A stretch of DNA of 64,000 bases from Micromonospora sp. Llam0 (lineage in GTDB: Bacteria; Actinomycetota; Actinomycetes; Mycobacteriales; Micromonosporaceae): positions 1,860,001-1,924,000 of the forward strand of contig NZ_RJJY01000002.1 in assembly GCF_003751085.1 (NCBI RefSeq), given 5' to 3'. Positions 28,599-37,045 of the stretch are shown piece after piece. The notes below the pieces were generated by a model. That model did no database searches. It was not told the DNA's origin and saw only the letters and a list, made by a program, of their open reading frames with translations. The position numbers and the translations under genes are program-made. Position 1 is the stretch's first letter; every line of letters starts with the position of its first letter.

Positions 28599-29111
28599 TC
28601 AGCAGGCGACCGGGGTCGGCACCGGGTGGGAGACACTGCCGCTGGTCGGGTCGAGCCAGACCTGGACGGCTGGTTGCCGGGGCGCCGCCGCGTAGTGGCC
28701 GGTGCTGCCACCGCGTTGCGCCACCATCGCCACGTCGACGGTGAACTCGAACAGTCGCCAGTCGACGTGCGGCACGGCCCCGAGATCGCTGGCGAGCCGA
28801 CCCACCTTGGTCGGATCGGTGACCGGATGCGCCCGACCCGCCAGGTACGCCTCGTCGTCGCTCTCCTCCGGCGGGAACGAGTGCAGCGCGTACCGACCGT
28901 CCCGCTCCAGGTCACGCCGCTTCGGTGAGTCGATGATGAAGCAGAACAGCCCGCTGTCGGTGATCACCGGGGAGACCGGGTGCACCCGGGGACCGCCGTC
29001 GGCTCGGACGGTGGCGAGGTAGCCGAGGCCGGGACCGTACTGCTGCATGAGGAGTCGGATCGCCGTGGCCAGGCGGGGCTCGTCGGCTGCGAACTCGGAC
29101 CAGGTTGCCAT
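28599..29111 (-). CDS. Pyridoxamine 5'-phosphate oxidase-like (split-barrel flavin) protein
   Basis: A 170-residue split beta-barrel protein. It has [19 protein letters not shown], the FMN/F420-binding strand pattern, and [22 protein letters not shown]. The PPOX superfamily in actinomycetes includes F420- and FMN-dependent reductases and heme-related proteins. The cofactor here is not decided by sequence. The ATG is exactly 6 nt after TAGAAT (minus strand, 29118-29123), another leaderless layout. It diverges from dcd across 127 bp. Confidence 0.83.
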   Translation of the reverse strand: MATWSEFAADEPRLATAIRLLMQQYGPGLGYLATVRADGGPRVHPVSPVITDSGLFCFIIDSPKRRDLERDGRYALHSFPPEESDDEAYLAGRAHPVTDPTKVGRLASDLGAVPHVDWRLFEFTVDVAMVAQRGGSTGHYAAAPRQPAVQVWLDPTSGSVSHPVPTPVAC

Positions 29112-29238
29112 GCGATCATTCTATCGAACATGTGTACGAAGAGATAGTGGGATCGCCCGGCCACGCCGATCCGCGTACATTCCGGCCAGGACACCGGCCG
29201 CGCGGTCGCACCGGCCGCGCGGTCGCTATCGTGTGACG

Positions 29239-29817
29239 ATGCTTCTCTCCGACCGGGACATCGTCGCGGAGACCAAGACCGGCGGACTCTCCCTCGAGCC
29301 GTTCGAACCCTCGCTCGTCCAGCCGTCGAGCATCGATGTCCGGCTCGACCGATACTTCCGGGTCTTCAACAACCACCTGTACACCCACATCGACCCGGCC
29401 ATCCGGCAGGACGATCTGACGTCCCAGGTCGAGGTGCCCAGCGGCGACCCGTTCGTGCTGCACCCCGGTGAGTTCGTCCTCGCCTCCACGCTCGAGGTCG
29501 TCTCGCTCGGCGACGGCCTGGCCGCCCGGCTGGAGGGCAAGTCGAGCCTGGGTCGGCTGGGCCTGCTGACCCACTCCACCGCCGGCTTCATCGACCCCGG
29601 CTTCTCCGGCCACGTGACGTTGGAGTTGTCCAACGTGGCGAACCTGCCGATCAAGCTGTGGCCCGGGATGAGGATCGGTCAGTTGTGCATCTTCCGGCTC
29701 TCGTCGACGTCCGAGCATCCGTACGGGTCGGCGGTCTACGGATCCCGGTACCAGGGGCAGCGTGGCCCCACTCCGAGCCGGTCCTGGCAGCGGTGGCGCA
29801 CCTGGCCGACCAGCTGA
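29239..29817 (+). CDS. dcd: dCTP deaminase
   Basis: 192 residues, the normal length. [23 protein letters not shown] opens the family pattern, followed by [10 protein letters not shown], the active-site stretch [33 protein letters not shown], and [15 protein letters not shown]. It converts dCTP to dUTP (or, in the bifunctional actinobacterial and archaeal type, on to dUMP) for dTTP synthesis. The ATG lies 6 nt after TATCGT (29227-29232), so the mRNA is probably leaderless. A 16-bp-stem terminator follows. Confidence 0.94.
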   Translation: MLLSDRDIVAETKTGGLSLEPFEPSLVQPSSIDVRLDRYFRVFNNHLYTHIDPAIRQDDLTSQVEVPSGDPFVLHPGEFVLASTLEVVSLGDGLAARLEGKSSLGRLGLLTHSTAGFIDPGFSGHVTLELSNVANLPIKLWPGMRIGQLCIFRLSSTSEHPYGSAVYGSRYQGQRGPTPSRSWQRWRTWPTS

Positions 29818-29881
29818 ACCAGCCCACCAAACTGAACCGGCTGGGCTGTTGGCGAGCCGGCGCAACGGCGGCGGGGGAGGC

Positions 29882-29928
29882 GAAAGGCGCCCTCCCAAGC
29901 CGGGGGGAGACATGGGAGGGCGCCTTTC
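29882..29928. terminator. Strong bidirectional terminator between dcd and the NlpC/P60 gene
   Basis: GAAAGGCGCCCTCCCA (29882-29897) and TGGGAGGGCGCCTTTC (29913-29928) are perfect 16-bp reverse complements with a 15-nt loop. Reading either way gives a T-containing 3' edge, so it can serve dcd (rightward) and the leftward NlpC/P60 gene. Confidence 0.9.
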
Positions 29929-29996
29929 CGGTGGCCGGTGCTGCCGCTTGACGGGGGGATCAGCGGCATGCGCCAGGCCATGGGGAGGAGTGAGGT

Positions 29997-31028
29997 CTAA
30001 CCGGGCCTGCCGTAACTGTGCACACTCGAACCGATTTTGCGCATCTGCACCGGTTCGCCCGCCTGGGAGGCGTGCACGATCCAGCCGTTGCCCACGTACA
30101 TGCCGACGTGGGAAAGCCCGCTGTAGTAGAAGATGAGGTCGCCGGGGCGCAGCTCGTCCCGGCTGACGTTGGCGGTCACCTGACGCTGCCGGGCCGCGTT
30201 GTGCGGCAGCGAGACGCCGGCCTGCGCCCAGGCGGCCAAGGTGAGACCCGAACAGTCGTAGCTGCCTGGTCCCGCTGAACCCCATACGTACGGCTTGCCG
30301 ATCTGCGCACAGGCAAAGGTGACCGCCTTGCCGGCCGCACCGCCAGGGTACGTCGCCGGGCAGGGCGCGGGACGCAGCGAGCCGAGGGTGTTGGTCGAGC
30401 CGTACGCCTCCAGTCGCAGGTCCTGCAACCGGTCGACCTCGGCGTCGATCTCCTTGGCCTTCGCCGCCAGCTGAGCCTCGGTGCCGGTCAGCTCGACGAT
30501 CAAATCGTCGAGCGGGGCCTTCTTCGCGGCGTACTCGTTCTTGAGGTCGACGACGGCCTGGACGTCGCGGGCCTGCCGCCGGGCGAACTGGTCCAGCAGC
30601 TCGAGCTGGTCGGCGAGGTGGGTCGGCTTGCCGTTGGTCAGGATCGCGTTGAAGACCGACGGACTACCACCCTTGTACGACCGGGCGGCGAACTCGCTGA
30701 CCCGGTCCATCGCCAGGTCGATCTGGATCTGCAGCGGCTTGATCTTCTTCTGCAGCTCGTCCGCCTGCTTCTTCTTGGCGGCGAGGTCCTGCCGTACGGC
30801 GTTGTGCCGTTCGATCGTCGGTTCGAGCTCGGCCCAGACCTCGTCGATCTGCGACTCGATCTCGGCGACGGTCGGCTGCGCCTGTGCCGGCGCTCCGACC
30901 AGCAGCAGACCGACGCCGGTGGTGGCGGCGATCAACGCGGTGAGTATTCGTCGAGGGTCGTGCGGCGTTTTTCGCCGATGGTCGCGGCTGGACCACCGGA
31001 GGTATCGCCGAGGGGCGCTCGTAGCCAC
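29997..31028 (-). CDS. Secreted NlpC/P60 peptidoglycan endopeptidase with coiled coil
   Basis: 343 residues from a GTG preceded by AAGGAG. A basic N-terminus and signal sequence (LTALIAATTGVGLLLVGAPAQA, cleavage after AQA) are followed by a long coiled coil (~residues 50-205) and a C-terminal NlpC/P60 domain. The catalytic Cys is in YDCSGLT, and the His in SHVGMYVGNGWIVHAS. This is the RipA-type domain order. It should cleave peptide stems in the wall during growth and separation. Its leader contains a c-di-AMP riboswitch (31047-31169). It has a paralogue just upstream (31435-32478). Confidence 0.93.
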   Translation of the reverse strand: MATSAPRRYLRWSSRDHRRKTPHDPRRILTALIAATTGVGLLLVGAPAQAQPTVAEIESQIDEVWAELEPTIERHNAVRQDLAAKKKQADELQKKIKPLQIQIDLAMDRVSEFAARSYKGGSPSVFNAILTNGKPTHLADQLELLDQFARRQARDVQAVVDLKNEYAAKKAPLDDLIVELTGTEAQLAAKAKEIDAEVDRLQDLRLEAYGSTNTLGSLRPAPCPATYPGGAAGKAVTFACAQIGKPYVWGSAGPGSYDCSGLTLAAWAQAGVSLPHNAARQRQVTANVSRDELRPGDLIFYYSGLSHVGMYVGNGWIVHASQAGEPVQMRKIGSSVHSYGRPG

Positions 31029-31046
31029 CGGACTCCTTCTCCCCAG

Positions 31047-31169
31047 ACCGCCTACCGGGTTAGCTGACGGGTTCGGGCGGAAAGGAGACGCCCTACCGCA
31101 GTGGCCTGCGGATTCACCCCGGGAGTGCCGTGGGTCCCCGGCTCGCCGCCAAGGCGGCGATTAGGCGGT
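31047..31169 (-). ncRNA. c-di-AMP riboswitch (ydaO-yuaA class)
   Basis: On the minus strand the conserved blocks appear in order: P1 5' strand ACCGCC (plus 31164-31169), GCCGGGGACCCACGG, GGGGTGAATCCG, TAGGGCGTCTCCTTTC, CCCGAACCCGTCAGCTAACC, and P1 3' strand GGCGGT (31047-31052). These are the signature sequences of ydaO-yuaA RNAs, which in actinomycetes sit before wall hydrolase genes such as rpfA and nlpC. A promoter with -35 TTGCGT (31248-31253), 18 nt, -10 TACCCT (31224-31229) lies upstream. The ribosome site AAGGAG is 8 nt after P1. No separate terminator hairpin is obvious. Confidence 0.92.
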
Positions 31170-31239
31170 GTCAGGCCGAGGTCAACCCGGTTGGTTGACG
31201 TCCTCCCGACTCGACGATCCCCAAGGGTAGAGAGCGGCG

Positions 31240-31260
31240 TTCTCGCTACGCAAGCGAGAA
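31240..31260 (-). terminator. Hairpin between the two NlpC/P60 genes
   Basis: TTCTCGCT (31240-31247), ACGCA, AGCGAGAA (31253-31260), a perfect 8-bp stem. It lies after the leftward gene 31435-32478 and before the riboswitch promoter, whose -35 box overlaps it. The remaining 31261-31434 holds no gene. Confidence 0.6.
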
Positions 31261-31434
31261 CACGGAATATCTCATTGAGTACGCAGACGATTGCGTATCG
31301 TGCATAGGCTGCTGTCGTTCAAGCGTTCGAATCTTGCTGGGCGGACCGGCCCGTTCATACCGGTCCGCCCGTACGTTCGGCCGACCAACACGCGTCACTC
31401 AGACTGCCTCGGCGAGCGGGCTGACCTGCTGCGA

Positions 31435-32478
31435 TCAGCCGACCCGCTTGAATCCGGCAAGCGGCATGTTGTCGATGTTCTCCATCTGCACGGGTTGACC
31501 CGCACGCGGTGCGTGCACCATCAGGCCATTACCGATGTAGATTCCCACGTGATGTAGATCACTGAAGAAGAATACGAGATCCCCTGGTTTGGCGTTGGCG
31601 CGACTGACCGAACTGCCCTGATTCCACTGAGTTCCGGTGTAATGCGTGAGACTGACACCGGCACTTGCCCAGGCGTACTGGGTCAGACCGGAACAGTCGA
31701 AGGCGTTCGGCCCGGTGGCACCCCAGACGTAGGGCTTGCCGAGCTGCGCGCACGCGGTGCGGACCGCAGTTCCGGCGGCACCGCCGACCGACACCGCCGG
31801 ACACGGGCCGGAGGCACCGGATCCGCCGGTGTAGCCGGTGGACTGGTACGCGGCGTTCCGCGCCCGTTCCAGCCGCTTGATCTCGGCGTCGATGGTCTTG
31901 CGCTGCTCGGCGAGCGTCTTGTCCTGTGCCTGCTGCTTCGTGATCAACTCGTCCAGCGCCTGCCGTTCTTCGAGATAGCGGTCCCGGGTCTCCAGAACGG
32001 CGGTGATCTTTTCCTGTCGACGCTTGGAGATCCGGTCCAGGACCACGAGCTGATCCGCCAGGCTGGTCGGTGATCCGGTCCGGAGCAGGGCATTCAGCTC
32101 GCTCGACGGCCCGGTCCGGTAATAGCGGTTGGCTACCTCGCCGATCTCGTCCGCCGCCAGGTTGGCCTGCAGCGACAGGGGGCGGATCTTCTCATCGAGC
32201 GCGGCCGCCTTCTTCTCGTTGGCCTTGAGCTCGCTGTGCACCTTGTTGTACTGCTCGATTACCGGTTCCAGTTTGAGCCACTGGGCGTCCAACTCGGCTT
32301 CGATCTCAGCCAGCGTCGGCTCGGCGTGGGCCGGCCCAGCCGGGGAGACCAGTGCAGTTACGGTGAGCAGCAGTGCGATCGCGCTACGCTGCAAAAACCG
32401 CAAAGGCCGATGCTCTCCGCGTCGATATCGGGACCCACTGTGACGATGGTTGTGCGAATTGGCGAGCGCACGTGCCAT
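31435..32478 (-). CDS. Secreted NlpC/P60 endopeptidase (second copy)
   Basis: 347 residues from an ATG preceded by AAGGAG with 8-nt spacing. The frame also runs through that site to a TTG, which is less likely. The signal sequence (AIALLLTVTALVSPAGPAHA), coiled coil (~60-225) and catalytic domain (FDCSGLTQYAW with the Cys; HHVGIYIGNGLMVHAP with the His) match the product of 29997-31028 domain for domain. This copy has no riboswitch signature upstream, so the paralogues are probably regulated differently. Confidence 0.92.
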   Translation of the reverse strand: MARALANSHNHRHSGSRYRRGEHRPLRFLQRSAIALLLTVTALVSPAGPAHAEPTLAEIEAELDAQWLKLEPVIEQYNKVHSELKANEKKAAALDEKIRPLSLQANLAADEIGEVANRYYRTGPSSELNALLRTGSPTSLADQLVVLDRISKRRQEKITAVLETRDRYLEERQALDELITKQQAQDKTLAEQRKTIDAEIKRLERARNAAYQSTGYTGGSGASGPCPAVSVGGAAGTAVRTACAQLGKPYVWGATGPNAFDCSGLTQYAWASAGVSLTHYTGTQWNQGSSVSRANAKPGDLVFFFSDLHHVGIYIGNGLMVHAPRAGQPVQMENIDNMPLAGFKRVG

Positions 32479-32669
32479 TGGCAGCGACTCCTTCAATGGT
32501 TGATCGCTGGGGCCTCACGGGCGGGGGTACGGAGGCCGACATCCGCAGCGGTCGGTGCATCACCTTATTGGAAAGCGCGGTGTTCGTTCAAGACCGCCTG
32601 CCGTCTCTGCTTCATCGGAAGCAACCGCTCGTCGCCGCCCGCAGCCGCTGCTTCTCTCCCAGCTACCAC

Positions 32670-32705
32670 TTCTCCTGCAGTCACCGGTTCTCCTGCAGTC
32701 ACCGG
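32670..32705. repeat. Two exact 18-bp tandem repeats in a divergent promoter region
   Basis: TTCTCCTGCAGTCACCGG occurs twice without spacer (32670-32687, 32688-32705). Each copy contains the palindrome CTGCAG. It lies between the leftward NlpC/P60 gene and the rightward GPP34 gene, 11 bp before the latter's -10 box TAGCGT. Confidence 0.7.
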
Positions 32706-32727
32706 GCTGGGCGGTTAGCGTGGTGGC

Positions 32728-33447
32728 ATGACGTCGCTCAGCCTCGCGGAAGAGCTGGTCCTGCTCAGCTATGACGATTCTGGGACCGCGACCGTCGCTT
32801 CCCCCGAGCTCGACTACGCGGTCGCCGGGGCGGTGTTGTGCGACCTCGCCGTCGGCGGGCAGATTTCGATCGACGCGGACGGCCGGGTGTCGGCCGACGA
32901 CGTGCCCGACAGCGGGTACGTACCCGACAGCGGGTACGTACCCGACAGCGACCCGGGTCGAGGGCAGGGTCGAAAGCTGCTCGACCGGGCACGGACCAGG
33001 ATCCAGGCCGAGCCCGGCCGCGCGACCCGCGACTGGGTGGTCGATCTGTCCCACGGTGTAGTCGACGAGGTACTCGGCGGGCTGGTCGCCTCGGGAGTGC
33101 TCCGCCGGGAACGGGACCGGGTGCTCTGGGTGCTGCCCCGGACCAGGTTCGCTCCGCCGGACGGCGTCGAACCGCCCGCCGAGACGGCGACCCGGCGACG
33201 GCTGGCCGCCGCCGAGCGCGGTGCTGGACCGGTCGGACCACGTACCGCCGCGTTGGCCTGCCTGCTGAACGCACTCGACGTACCTGACACCGGTGCCGCA
33301 CAGCCCTTGGACGCGCAGCGCCACCCGTCCGCTGTGCTCGGGCCGGCGGCCTGGCCGATCGCCGCGACCACCGACGTCGTCGACGGGTACCGGGCAACGG
33401 TCGCCCGCGGCGTCTTCACCGCCACCGACGTCGCGACCGGCAGCTAG
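32728..33447 (+). CDS. GOLPH3/VPS74-like (GPP34) protein
   Basis: A 239-residue protein with the GPP34 pattern: MTSLSLAEELVLLSYDDSGT, then DYAVAGAVLCDLAV, a basic middle, LGGLVASGVLRRERDRVLWVLPRT, and ALACLLNAL near the C-terminus. In eukaryotes this fold binds phosphatidylinositol-4-phosphate. In actinomycetes the role is unknown. An insertion of tandem 18-bp units (32905-32950) gives PDSGYVPDSGYVPDS in the loop where the family varies. The ATG is 6 nt after TAGCGT (32716-32721), a leaderless layout. Its end overlaps the convergent VanZ gene by 4 bp. Confidence 0.85.
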   Translation: MTSLSLAEELVLLSYDDSGTATVASPELDYAVAGAVLCDLAVGGQISIDADGRVSADDVPDSGYVPDSGYVPDSDPGRGQGRKLLDRARTRIQAEPGRATRDWVVDLSHGVVDEVLGGLVASGVLRRERDRVLWVLPRTRFAPPDGVEPPAETATRRRLAAAERGAGPVGPRTAALACLLNALDVPDTGAAQPLDAQRHPSAVLGPAAWPIAATTDVVDGYRATVARGVFTATDVATGS

Positions 33448-34028
33448 CTGACCCTGGTACGCGCCGGCGCGAACCGCCGCCACAGCAACCGGACCACACC
33501 GCCGCCGACCGCCCCGATCAGCACCCCGGTCGCGTTGTTGACCCAGTCGTAGCCGACACACTCGCGGCCAACGCCGAGCACCGCCTGGGCGACTTCGACG
33601 CCGGCCGGGGCCAGCAGGAGCAGCCCGGTGGCCAGCCCTGGCCGGCGGACCGCCAGAACGGTACAGAACGCCAGCGGCACGAACATCGCCACGTTGCCGA
33701 CCCGTTCACCGAGCGAGTCGACGGTGACCAGCCCGGACCACAGCACCGCCGGATCGGTGAGCGACCGGAGGCACGCGGTTAGGACCTCACCGTTCGGGCC
33801 GGAAACGGAGGCCCCGGGAGCGAGCGGTACGCCGGTACCGGCCGGTGCCGGCGGCAGGGTGAGCGCGGCGATCGCGGCGGCGCCGAGAAGCATCCCGAGC
33901 GTCGGCCAGCGTGCCCAGCCGAGCCGTACGGCGAGCGGCCGGTGCACCAGCAGGCTCACGCCGGCAAGCACCGCCAGGGTGAGGAACGGCCAGGGCTGGG
34001 CGAGGAACTCGCGGGCCCAACCCAGCAC
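33444..34028 (-). CDS. VanZ-family membrane protein
   Basis: A 194-residue protein with about five hydrophobic segments. The conserved VanZ core GERVGNVAMFVPLAFCTVLAV and VEVAQAVLGVGRECVGYDWVNNATGVLIG is clear (NxxxFxPLG-like and DxxxNxxG-like motifs). VanZ proteins are linked to low-level teicoplanin resistance in some species, but most have no known role. No van cluster is nearby, so no resistance is implied. Confidence 0.87.
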   Translation of the reverse strand: MLGWAREFLAQPWPFLTLAVLAGVSLLVHRPLAVRLGWARWPTLGMLLGAAAIAALTLPPAPAGTGVPLAPGASVSGPNGEVLTACLRSLTDPAVLWSGLVTVDSLGERVGNVAMFVPLAFCTVLAVRRPGLATGLLLLAPAGVEVAQAVLGVGRECVGYDWVNNATGVLIGAVGGGVVRLLWRRFAPARTRVS

Positions 34029-34038
34029 CCGCTTCTCC

Positions 34039-36285
34039 CTACTCCTCGGCCGACGCCGACGATGACGATGACGATGACGCCGAAGATGCTACCGCCGGCT
34101 TGACCGACCTGAGCAGCACCGTCGCCACATCGACGACCTCGACGTTCTCGTCCGCCGCGCCACTGGACTGCTTGCCGGTGACCCCGTCGCCGAGCATGGT
34201 GTAGCAGAACGGGCAACCGACCGCGATGGTCTGTGCCCCGGTGGAGAGCGCCTCCTCGACCCGGTCGACGTTGACCCGCTTGCCGATCCGCTCCTCCATC
34301 CACATCCTCGCCCCGCCGGCACCGCAGCAGAACGAGCGTTCCGAGTTGCGCGGCATCTCCCGCAGCTGGGCCGTGTCGCCGCCCGCCTCGGTACCTGCGG
34401 TCAACGCGGCGCCGAGCACCTCCCGCGGCGGGCTGAACACCCGGTTGTGCCGACCCAGGTAGCACGGGTCGTGGTAGGTCAACCCACCGTCGACCGGGGT
34501 GACCGGGGTGAGCTTGCCGGCGGCGACCAGGTGGGCCAGCAGTTGGGTGTGGTGTACGACCTCGAAGTGGCCGCCGAGCTGGCCGTACTCGTTGCCGAGG
34601 GTGTTGAAGCAGTGCGGGCAGGTCGCGACGATCTTGCGTTTCGCCGGCTCCCGGTCGCCGAACGCCTCGTTGAGGGTCTCGACGTTCTGCTGGGCCAGCA
34701 TCTGGAAGACGAACTCGTTGCCGATCCGCCGTGCCGGGTCGCCGGTGCAGGTCTCGCCCTCGCCGAGGATGGCGAAGTCGACGCCGGCCTCGTGCAGCAG
34801 GGTCGCCACCGCGCGGGTGGTCTTCTTCGCCCGGTCCTCGAACGCGCCGGCGCAGCCGACCCAGAACAGGTACTCGAAGTCGTCCGCCTCGCCGACCCGG
34901 GGCACCGCGAAGTCGAGCCCCTTGGTCCAGTCCTCCCGGGTGTTCGGCGGAGCACCCCACGGGTTGCCCTTGTTCTCCAGGTTGCGCAGCATCACGCCGG
35001 CTTCGCTGGGGAAGCTCGACTCGATCAGCACCTGGTAGCGGCGCATGTCGACGATGTGGTCGACGTGTTCGATGTCCACCGGGCACTGCTCCACGCAGGC
35101 CCCGCAGGTGGTGCACGACCAGAGCACGTCCGGGTCGACGACGCCGCCGTCGTCGGCGCCGCCGATCAGCGGGCGGTCGGCCTCGGCCAGCGCCAGGGCG
35201 TCGACCTTGGCGAGTTGTTCGGCCGTGCCCTTCTCCTCGCCGGTGAGATCCTTGCCGCCGCCGGCGAGCAGGTACGGCGCCTTGGCGTAGGCGTGGTCGC
35301 GCAGCGACAGCACGAGCAGCTTCGGCGACAGCGGCTTGCCGGTGTTCCAGGCCGGGCACTGCGACTGGCAGCGGCCACACTCCGTACAGGTGGTGAAGTC
35401 GAGCAGGCCCTTCCAGCTGAACTGTTCGACCTGGGCGACACCGAACTGGTCCTTCTCCGGGTCGGCCTCTTCGAAGTCGAGCGGCTTGCCGTCGCTCATC
35501 ATCGGCCGCAGCGCGCCGAGGCCGGAGTTGGGCCGGCCGGGGTCCCGTTTGAAGTAGATGTTGAAGAAGGCGGCGAACCGGTGCCAGGCCACTCCCATGG
35601 TCAGCGTCAGCGCGATGACGATCAACCAGGTCATCGAGATGAGGATCTTGATCAGGGCGGTGATGCTGATCGCCGACTCGGAGGCGGGCAGGACGGCGCC
35701 GAGCGCGTGGCTCACCGGGGTGGCCCAGACCGGGAAGTCGAAGTGGTCGGTTGCCACCCGGAAGCCGCGGATCAAGAACCCGCAGATCAGTACGGCGAGC
35801 ACGACGGCTTCGACGAAGTAGCCCTGCCACATCGTCGAGCCGGTGAACCGGGACCGGCCGCCGGTCCGGGTCGGCCGGTTCGCCAACCGGATCCCGATCA
35901 GCACGCCGATACCCAGCATGCCGAGGATCGAGATGAGCTCGGTGACCAGCCCGTACAGCAGCCAACCGCCGATCACCGGGATGCCGCCGCCGGCGTCGAC
36001 CACCTCGAAGTACGCCTCCAGTACGAGGATGGAGAGCACGATGAAGGCGACCATGACGAACCAGTGGGCCGCCCCGACGACGCTCCATTTGAGCATCCGG
36101 GTGTGGCCGAGGGTCTCGCTCAGCATCACCTTCGCCCGGGTGGCCGGGTCACCGGTGCGGTGCGGGTCGGCCTTGCCGAGTCGGATGATCGAGACGAACT
36201 GCCAGACCGCCCGGCCGGCGAGCACCACCGCGACGGCGGTGACGATGGCGGCGACGACCGTGGTGACGATCTGGACCGTACCCAT
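34039..36285 (-). CDS. etfD: EtfD-like membrane (Fe-S)-binding oxidoreductase
   Basis: A 748-residue protein from an ATG preceded by GGGAGG. The first ~260 residues hold five to six membrane helices. Next come two 4Fe-4S motifs (CTECGRCQSQCP and CTTCGACVEQCPVD). The C-terminal half has two CCG domains (VGCAGAFEDR/CPHCFNTLGN and DPCYLGRHN/CCGAGGARMW/CPFCYTML). This is the layout of Mycobacterium Rv0338c (EtfD), the membrane partner that takes electrons from EtfBA, reduced by acyl-CoA dehydrogenases, to menaquinone. The C-terminus is a poly-Ser stretch (ASSSSSSSASAEE). A palindrome at 36365-36378 suggests shared control with the acyl-CoA dehydrogenase gene at 21719-23578. Confidence 0.88.
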   Translation of the reverse strand: MGTVQIVTTVVAAIVTAVAVVLAGRAVWQFVSIIRLGKADPHRTGDPATRAKVMLSETLGHTRMLKWSVVGAAHWFVMVAFIVLSILVLEAYFEVVDAGGGIPVIGGWLLYGLVTELISILGMLGIGVLIGIRLANRPTRTGGRSRFTGSTMWQGYFVEAVVLAVLICGFLIRGFRVATDHFDFPVWATPVSHALGAVLPASESAISITALIKILISMTWLIVIALTLTMGVAWHRFAAFFNIYFKRDPGRPNSGLGALRPMMSDGKPLDFEEADPEKDQFGVAQVEQFSWKGLLDFTTCTECGRCQSQCPAWNTGKPLSPKLLVLSLRDHAYAKAPYLLAGGGKDLTGEEKGTAEQLAKVDALALAEADRPLIGGADDGGVVDPDVLWSCTTCGACVEQCPVDIEHVDHIVDMRRYQVLIESSFPSEAGVMLRNLENKGNPWGAPPNTREDWTKGLDFAVPRVGEADDFEYLFWVGCAGAFEDRAKKTTRAVATLLHEAGVDFAILGEGETCTGDPARRIGNEFVFQMLAQQNVETLNEAFGDREPAKRKIVATCPHCFNTLGNEYGQLGGHFEVVHHTQLLAHLVAAGKLTPVTPVDGGLTYHDPCYLGRHNRVFSPPREVLGAALTAGTEAGGDTAQLREMPRNSERSFCCGAGGARMWMEERIGKRVNVDRVEEALSTGAQTIAVGCPFCYTMLGDGVTGKQSSGAADENVEVVDVATVLLRSVKPAVASSASSSSSSSASAEE

Positions 36286-36364
36286 TCGTTGGCCTCCCGG
36301 TGTGCTGCGGACGAGCGGCAGAGTGACCGGAAGGCCGGCCACGGAGCTTCAGCCTACCGTCAGG

Positions 36365-36378
36365 TTACCCATGGGTAA
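36365..36378 (-). promoter_or_regulatory. Palindromic operator upstream of the EtfD-like gene
   Basis: TTACCCATGGGTAA is a perfect 14-bp palindrome 80 bp before the start codon. On the minus strand a -10-like TAGGCT (36351-36356) lies just downstream, so the palindrome covers the -35 position. It shares the frame TTAC-N6-GTAA, preceded by G, with the operator at 23607-23622. Confidence 0.65.
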
Positions 36379-36550
36379 TGTGACGAGCGTCGCACCGAGC
36401 CGGGCGCCCGGTACTCGCCACCCTATGGCAGCGCCGCCGCCACGCCGCCGCCCGGCCCCCGACAAAACAGCAGGTCGGCCGGCATCCTCGGGGACACCGA
36501 CCGACCAGGGCGGCAATGACGTACCGGCTGCGGACCGACTGCGAACCGGG

Positions 36551-36814
36551 TCAGCGCCAGCGGGAGAGCAGGATCAGCGAACTCACCATGGCGCCGAACC
36601 CGATCGCCAGGTTCCAGTAGCCCCAGGAGGCGACCGGGTAGGCGGTCTCCGACAGGTAGTAGACGACCAGCCAGCCGATGCCGAAGACGATCAACGAGAC
36701 GGCGCTGATCGGCAGCCAGACCGGACTCGGCTTGCGGGTGGCAGCCGTCTGGGTCGGGCGGACGTCGGTCGGCGGGGTGTAGACCTTCTTCTTGCGAACC
36801 TGCGACTTGGGCAC
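36551..36814 (-). CDS. crgA: Cell division protein CrgA
   Basis: 87 residues from a GTG preceded by AGGAGAG. VPKSQVRKKKVYTPPTDVRP is the CrgA cytoplasmic N-terminus. Two membrane helices follow (PISAVSLIVFGIGWLVVYYL and NLAIGFGAMVSSLILLSRW). It is the usual length. CrgA interacts with FtsZ, FtsQ and penicillin-binding proteins at the actinobacterial divisome. Its place next to the DUF881-sortase-trpG-pknB block is the conserved one (Rv0011c in M. tuberculosis). Confidence 0.95.
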   Translation of the reverse strand: MPKSQVRKKKVYTPPTDVRPTQTAATRKPSPVWLPISAVSLIVFGIGWLVVYYLSETAYPVASWGYWNLAIGFGAMVSSLILLSRWR

Positions 36815-37045
36815 GACGCTCTCCTGGTGGCTATCATCCGGCCCGGCAACCGGACGCAGCGGCGACGGTCCATGGCCAATAATGTTCAAGAGCTAGCGTA
36901 GTCAAGTTGCCGCGATCCGGCCACGGGCCGCAGCACGGCAGCAGCGACATTTGGGCACAACCAGGTCCACCAGGTGCGATAGACCGCCCAGGTGGCCCAC
37001 TATGCGGACACTTGTCGATGGCTGGCAGGCGGAGAGGGGGCCGAG

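Noticed and set aside
33444..34028. Vancomycin/teicoplanin resistance gene
   Set aside because: VanZ-family proteins are widespread without van clusters. No vanHAX or regulators are present, so no resistance call is made.
34447..36378. A 643-codon plus-strand open frame opposite the EtfD-like gene
   Set aside because: High GC removes stop codons from the complementary frame. The minus-strand frame has Fe-S and CCG motifs and a good ribosome site, while the plus-strand frame has neither.
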